This document shows, one piece after another, positions 62,634-64,000 of a stretch of 64,000 bases of DNA. A program made the translations under genes and the position numbers. Location: assembly GCF_001995215.1 (NCBI RefSeq), contig NZ_MUXN01000020.1:186001-250000 (forward strand). Direction: 5' to 3'. The number at the start of each line of letters is the position of its first letter. The stretch's first letter is position 1. Source of the stretch: Amycolatopsis azurea DSM 43854. Its GTDB lineage: Bacteria > Actinomycetota > Actinomycetes > Mycobacteriales > Pseudonocardiaceae. Under the pieces are notes generated by a model that was given only the letters and a program-made list of their open reading frames with translations, was not told where the DNA came from and made no database searches.

Positions 62634-63422
62634 ATGAGCAGCAATGACCGAAGTGCCACGAAGCCCGCTCCGCAGTACATGCAGATTGCGGAGGATCTCC
62701 GCCAGCAGATCCGCGCTGGCCTTCTCCCGGTTGACGGACCCGTGCCGAGCGCTGCTGCTCTCTGCAAGCAGCACGACGTCAGCATGATCACGAGCAAGAA
62801 GGCACTTCAGCTCTTGCAGAGCGAAGGCCTGCTCTACAGCGTCCCTGGGAAGGGGACCTTCGTTGCCGAGATGAAGCGAATGGTCCGAACCATGCCGTTC
62901 CGTCACTTCCAGGCAGCCGAGCGGACCTACGTTCACGAGGCTGGGAGGGCGGGACGAACGCCAACCGCAGAGCATGAGACCCGGGTCATTGACGCGCCTG
63001 ACTGGGTCGCGCGACGACTTGAGATTCAGCTCGGTGATGCCGTCACAGAGACCAAGTACCAGATCTCGGCAGACGGTCGCCCAATGAGCATGTCGACGTC
63101 GTGGGAGCCTCGCAGCATCACCGGAGGCACCAGCATCGAGCACCCACACAAGGGGCCGCACGCCACGCATGGGCTCAATGCCCGGTTCGCTGCCATTGGC
63201 TGGACGCTGGCTCAGATCGAAGAGAACCTTGTCGTTCGTGAACCAACAACCATCGAGGTTGGAGCACTCTCGATCCCGCCGGGTGTCGCAGTCGTCGAGA
63301 TCAGGCAGACTGTGCGTGCAACACATGACGATACTGACGACCTTGTGCCCATCGAGGCGGCAGACATCGTCTTTCCGAGCGATCGATACGAGTTCACGTA
63401 CCTCATGGACCGACCCAGGTAG
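62634..63422 (+). CDS. GntR/UTRA-family regulator (KorSA-like)
   Basis: The 262-residue protein has a GntR winged helix (MQIAEDLRQQIRAGLLPVDG, with a recognition region AALCKQHDVSMITSKKALQL) and a UTRA ligand domain, with VTETKYQISADGRPMSMSTS. In pSAM2 such a protein (KorSA) represses transfer and replication genes. The operators next to it support autoregulation and control of the divergent genes. Start ATG 62634. Confidence 0.9.
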   Translation: MSSNDRSATKPAPQYMQIAEDLRQQIRAGLLPVDGPVPSAAALCKQHDVSMITSKKALQLLQSEGLLYSVPGKGTFVAEMKRMVRTMPFRHFQAAERTYVHEAGRAGRTPTAEHETRVIDAPDWVARRLEIQLGDAVTETKYQISADGRPMSMSTSWEPRSITGGTSIEHPHKGPHATHGLNARFAAIGWTLAQIEENLVVREPTTIEVGALSIPPGVAVVEIRQTVRATHDDTDDLVPIEAADIVFPSDRYEFTYLMDRPR

Positions 63423-63431
63423 GACGAGCGC

Positions 63432-63680
63432 ATGAGCCACCATCCCGAAATCGACGATGCACCTTACGTTTCAGACGCTTCGGGCTCAGTCGACCCGGAG
63501 CGTCCGTACGGCGACGCAACACCACATGAGGTCATTGTCGATTTTGGAGAGACGTACCCAGTCCGTCTAAACGGGTGCCCCAATTGCGGCTATCGTGACG
63601 TGGCCTTCACAGCGTCTCGGTGCTACCACTGCAAAGCCGAGTTCACCCCAGCGTGCGAACTACCACCCCGAACCGGTTGA
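63432..63680 (+). CDS. zinc-ribbon small protein of the element
   Basis: The 82-residue protein has an acidic N-terminal 35 residues, then GCPNCGYRDVAFTASRCYHC, a four-Cys zinc ribbon (CxxC-x11-CxxC) and a short tail. It starts 9 bp after the GntR stop, so it is co-transcribed with it. A role in binding DNA or protein is inferred. Terminator follows. Confidence 0.75.
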   Translation: MSHHPEIDDAPYVSDASGSVDPERPYGDATPHEVIVDFGETYPVRLNGCPNCGYRDVAFTASRCYHCKAEFTPACELPPRTG

Positions 63681-63706
63681 CGACTCCGAGCCGTCATTGG
63701 CGCTAT

Positions 63707-63722
63707 CGTTCAAGCTTGAACG
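63707..63722. repeat. 16-bp perfect palindrome CGTTCAAGCTTGAACG
   Basis: It is completely self-complementary with no loop and shares its last four bases with the left arm of the terminator after the zinc-ribbon gene. It could be a protein-binding site. Confidence 0.6.
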
Positions 63723-63767
63723 CCCCGTGATCGCAACGTGGGCCACACCTCGCGATCACGGGGCGTT
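63719..63767 (+). terminator. perfect 16-bp terminator stem after the regulator operon
   Basis: AACGCCCCGTGATCGC (63719-63734) pairs with GCGATCACGGGGCGTT (63752-63767), loop 17 nt, followed by TTCC. It ends the gntR/zinc-ribbon transcript. Confidence 0.85.
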
Positions 63768-63817
63768 TCCTATTCGGACCACGAGGCTCCATGGTGCTCG
63801 TGTTCAGAGTTTCATTA

Positions 63818-63968
63818 CTTGTTCAAGGCGGCCCCTCCGGGGCCGCTGGCCAGGGTGTTTGATCCACGGGCAAGCCCCGCCGAGGCGTGCGGGCTGGCGC
63901 CCGGTCCCCGGCGGTCGCCCGTGGAAAAGCCAGCCAGCGGCCCACCCGTCGGAGGGGCCGTCAACAAG
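63818..63968. repeat. ~150-nt nested imperfect inverted repeat (candidate sso, clt or structured RNA)
   Basis: Five pairs nest around one axis: CTTGTT/AACAAG (63818-63823/63963-63968), GGCCCCTCCG/CGGAGGGGCC (63830-63839/63950-63959), GGGCCGCTGGC/GCCAGCGGCCC (63840-63850/63933-63943), CCACGGGC/GCCCGTGG (63864-63871/63917-63924) and CCGCCG/CGGCGG (63877-63882/63909-63914). Together they make one long imperfect hairpin with internal loops. No ORF crosses it. Confidence 0.75.
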
Positions 63969-64000
63969 GGTTCGAGCCGTGGACCAGGGGATACGGGAGT

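Larger units (their letters stand above)
53181..64000. mobile_element. AICE-type integrative and conjugative element, left end in window
   Basis: The element runs from the tRNA gene (attL inside its 3' part) beyond the right edge. It carries int, xis, a rolling-circle rep, an Spd-like membrane protein, an FtsK/TraB translocase, many small genes, an SCO3933-like protein and a GntR/UTRA regulator, the set found in pSAM2-like elements. Nearly all genes read on the minus strand toward the tRNA. It has lower GC by eye than the core, especially at 57400-57620 and 60700-63700. No second copy of the tRNA 3' end appears in the window, so attR is outside. Confidence 0.92.
63681..64000. other. 320-bp non-coding stretch at the right edge
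   Basis: It has no convincing ORF on either strand. It contains a 16-bp perfect palindrome (63707-63722), a 16-bp terminator stem (63719-63767) and the nested inverted repeat (63818-63968), which are described separately. This concentration of secondary structure is a good candidate for a replication or transfer origin. Confidence 0.6.

Noticed and set aside
63780..64000. attR of the element at the right edge
   Set aside because: I looked for the tRNA 3' segment (GGGTTCGATCCCCGTCCGG) in the last kilobases and did not find it. The element must continue beyond the window.

Overview
The window is high-GC actinomycete chromosome, most likely Amycolatopsis or a close Pseudonocardiaceae relative. 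GTG starts and ATGA/GTGA stop-start overlaps are frequent, there are several F420-family enzymes, and the core gene order resembles the Mycobacterium tuberculosis Rv1015c-Rv1026 block as I remember it: rplY, prs, glmU, a TetR regulator, mfd, mazG, an LpqU-like protein, eno, an FtsB-like protein, a DUF501 protein and ppx. That conserved chain runs from base 1 to about 36.8 kb. Accessory genes have been inserted into it.

Layout: 1-8 kb holds the rplY 5' end, a lipoprotein, two redox enzymes, the overlapping glmU-prs pair, a TPR-GGDEF protein and tRNA-Gln(UUG). 7.8-14.9 kb holds a fatty-acid desaturase with an IdeR-like box, a TetR regulator, and small metabolic and regulatory genes. 14.9-20.5 kb holds mfd, a SurA-like lipoprotein and mazG. 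20.6-24.8 kb is a five-gene unit of ECF sigma factor, zinc-finger membrane anti-sigma, ABC ATPase and two membrane proteins. 25.3-28.6 kb is an efeUOB iron-uptake operon behind a clear DtxR/IdeR-type box. 28.8-36.8 kb returns to the core genes. 37.1-42.7 kb is a complete oligopeptide ABC importer, followed by a secreted subtilase. 44.6-48.2 kb is a HAD-type gene broken by one extra G, coupled to a methyltransferase. 48.3-53.2 kb holds an S10-type peptidase, a translationally coupled endonuclease V/uracil-DNA glycosylase pair, ndh and a two-TM DUF4231-like protein.

From the tRNA gene at 53181 to beyond the window end lies an actinomycete integrative and conjugative element (AICE, pSAM2/pMEA class). 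An integrase abuts the tRNA 3' end. Upstream of it come xis, a rolling-circle Rep, an Spd-like membrane protein, many tiny genes and an FtsK/TraB translocase, all on the minus strand and mostly stop-start coupled. Divergent from these is a GntR/UTRA (KorSA-like) regulator with palindromic operators. The far end of the element (attR) is not in the window.

The most interesting observations are all in the element. They are a roughly 150-nt nested imperfect inverted repeat in non-coding DNA (63818-63968), a candidate single-strand origin or transfer locus; a hairpin that buries the traB ribosome-binding site; mutually exclusive hairpins in the rep leader; and a chain of tiny coupled genes, four of them 25-46 codons long. 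Outside the element, several unrelated perfect palindromes sit at gene 3' ends. One 17-base word occurs at two distant loci. There is also a tRNA with a UAA anticodon but a short class-I variable loop, which is the element's target. All functional statements are family-level recognition by eye; no database search or folding was run.
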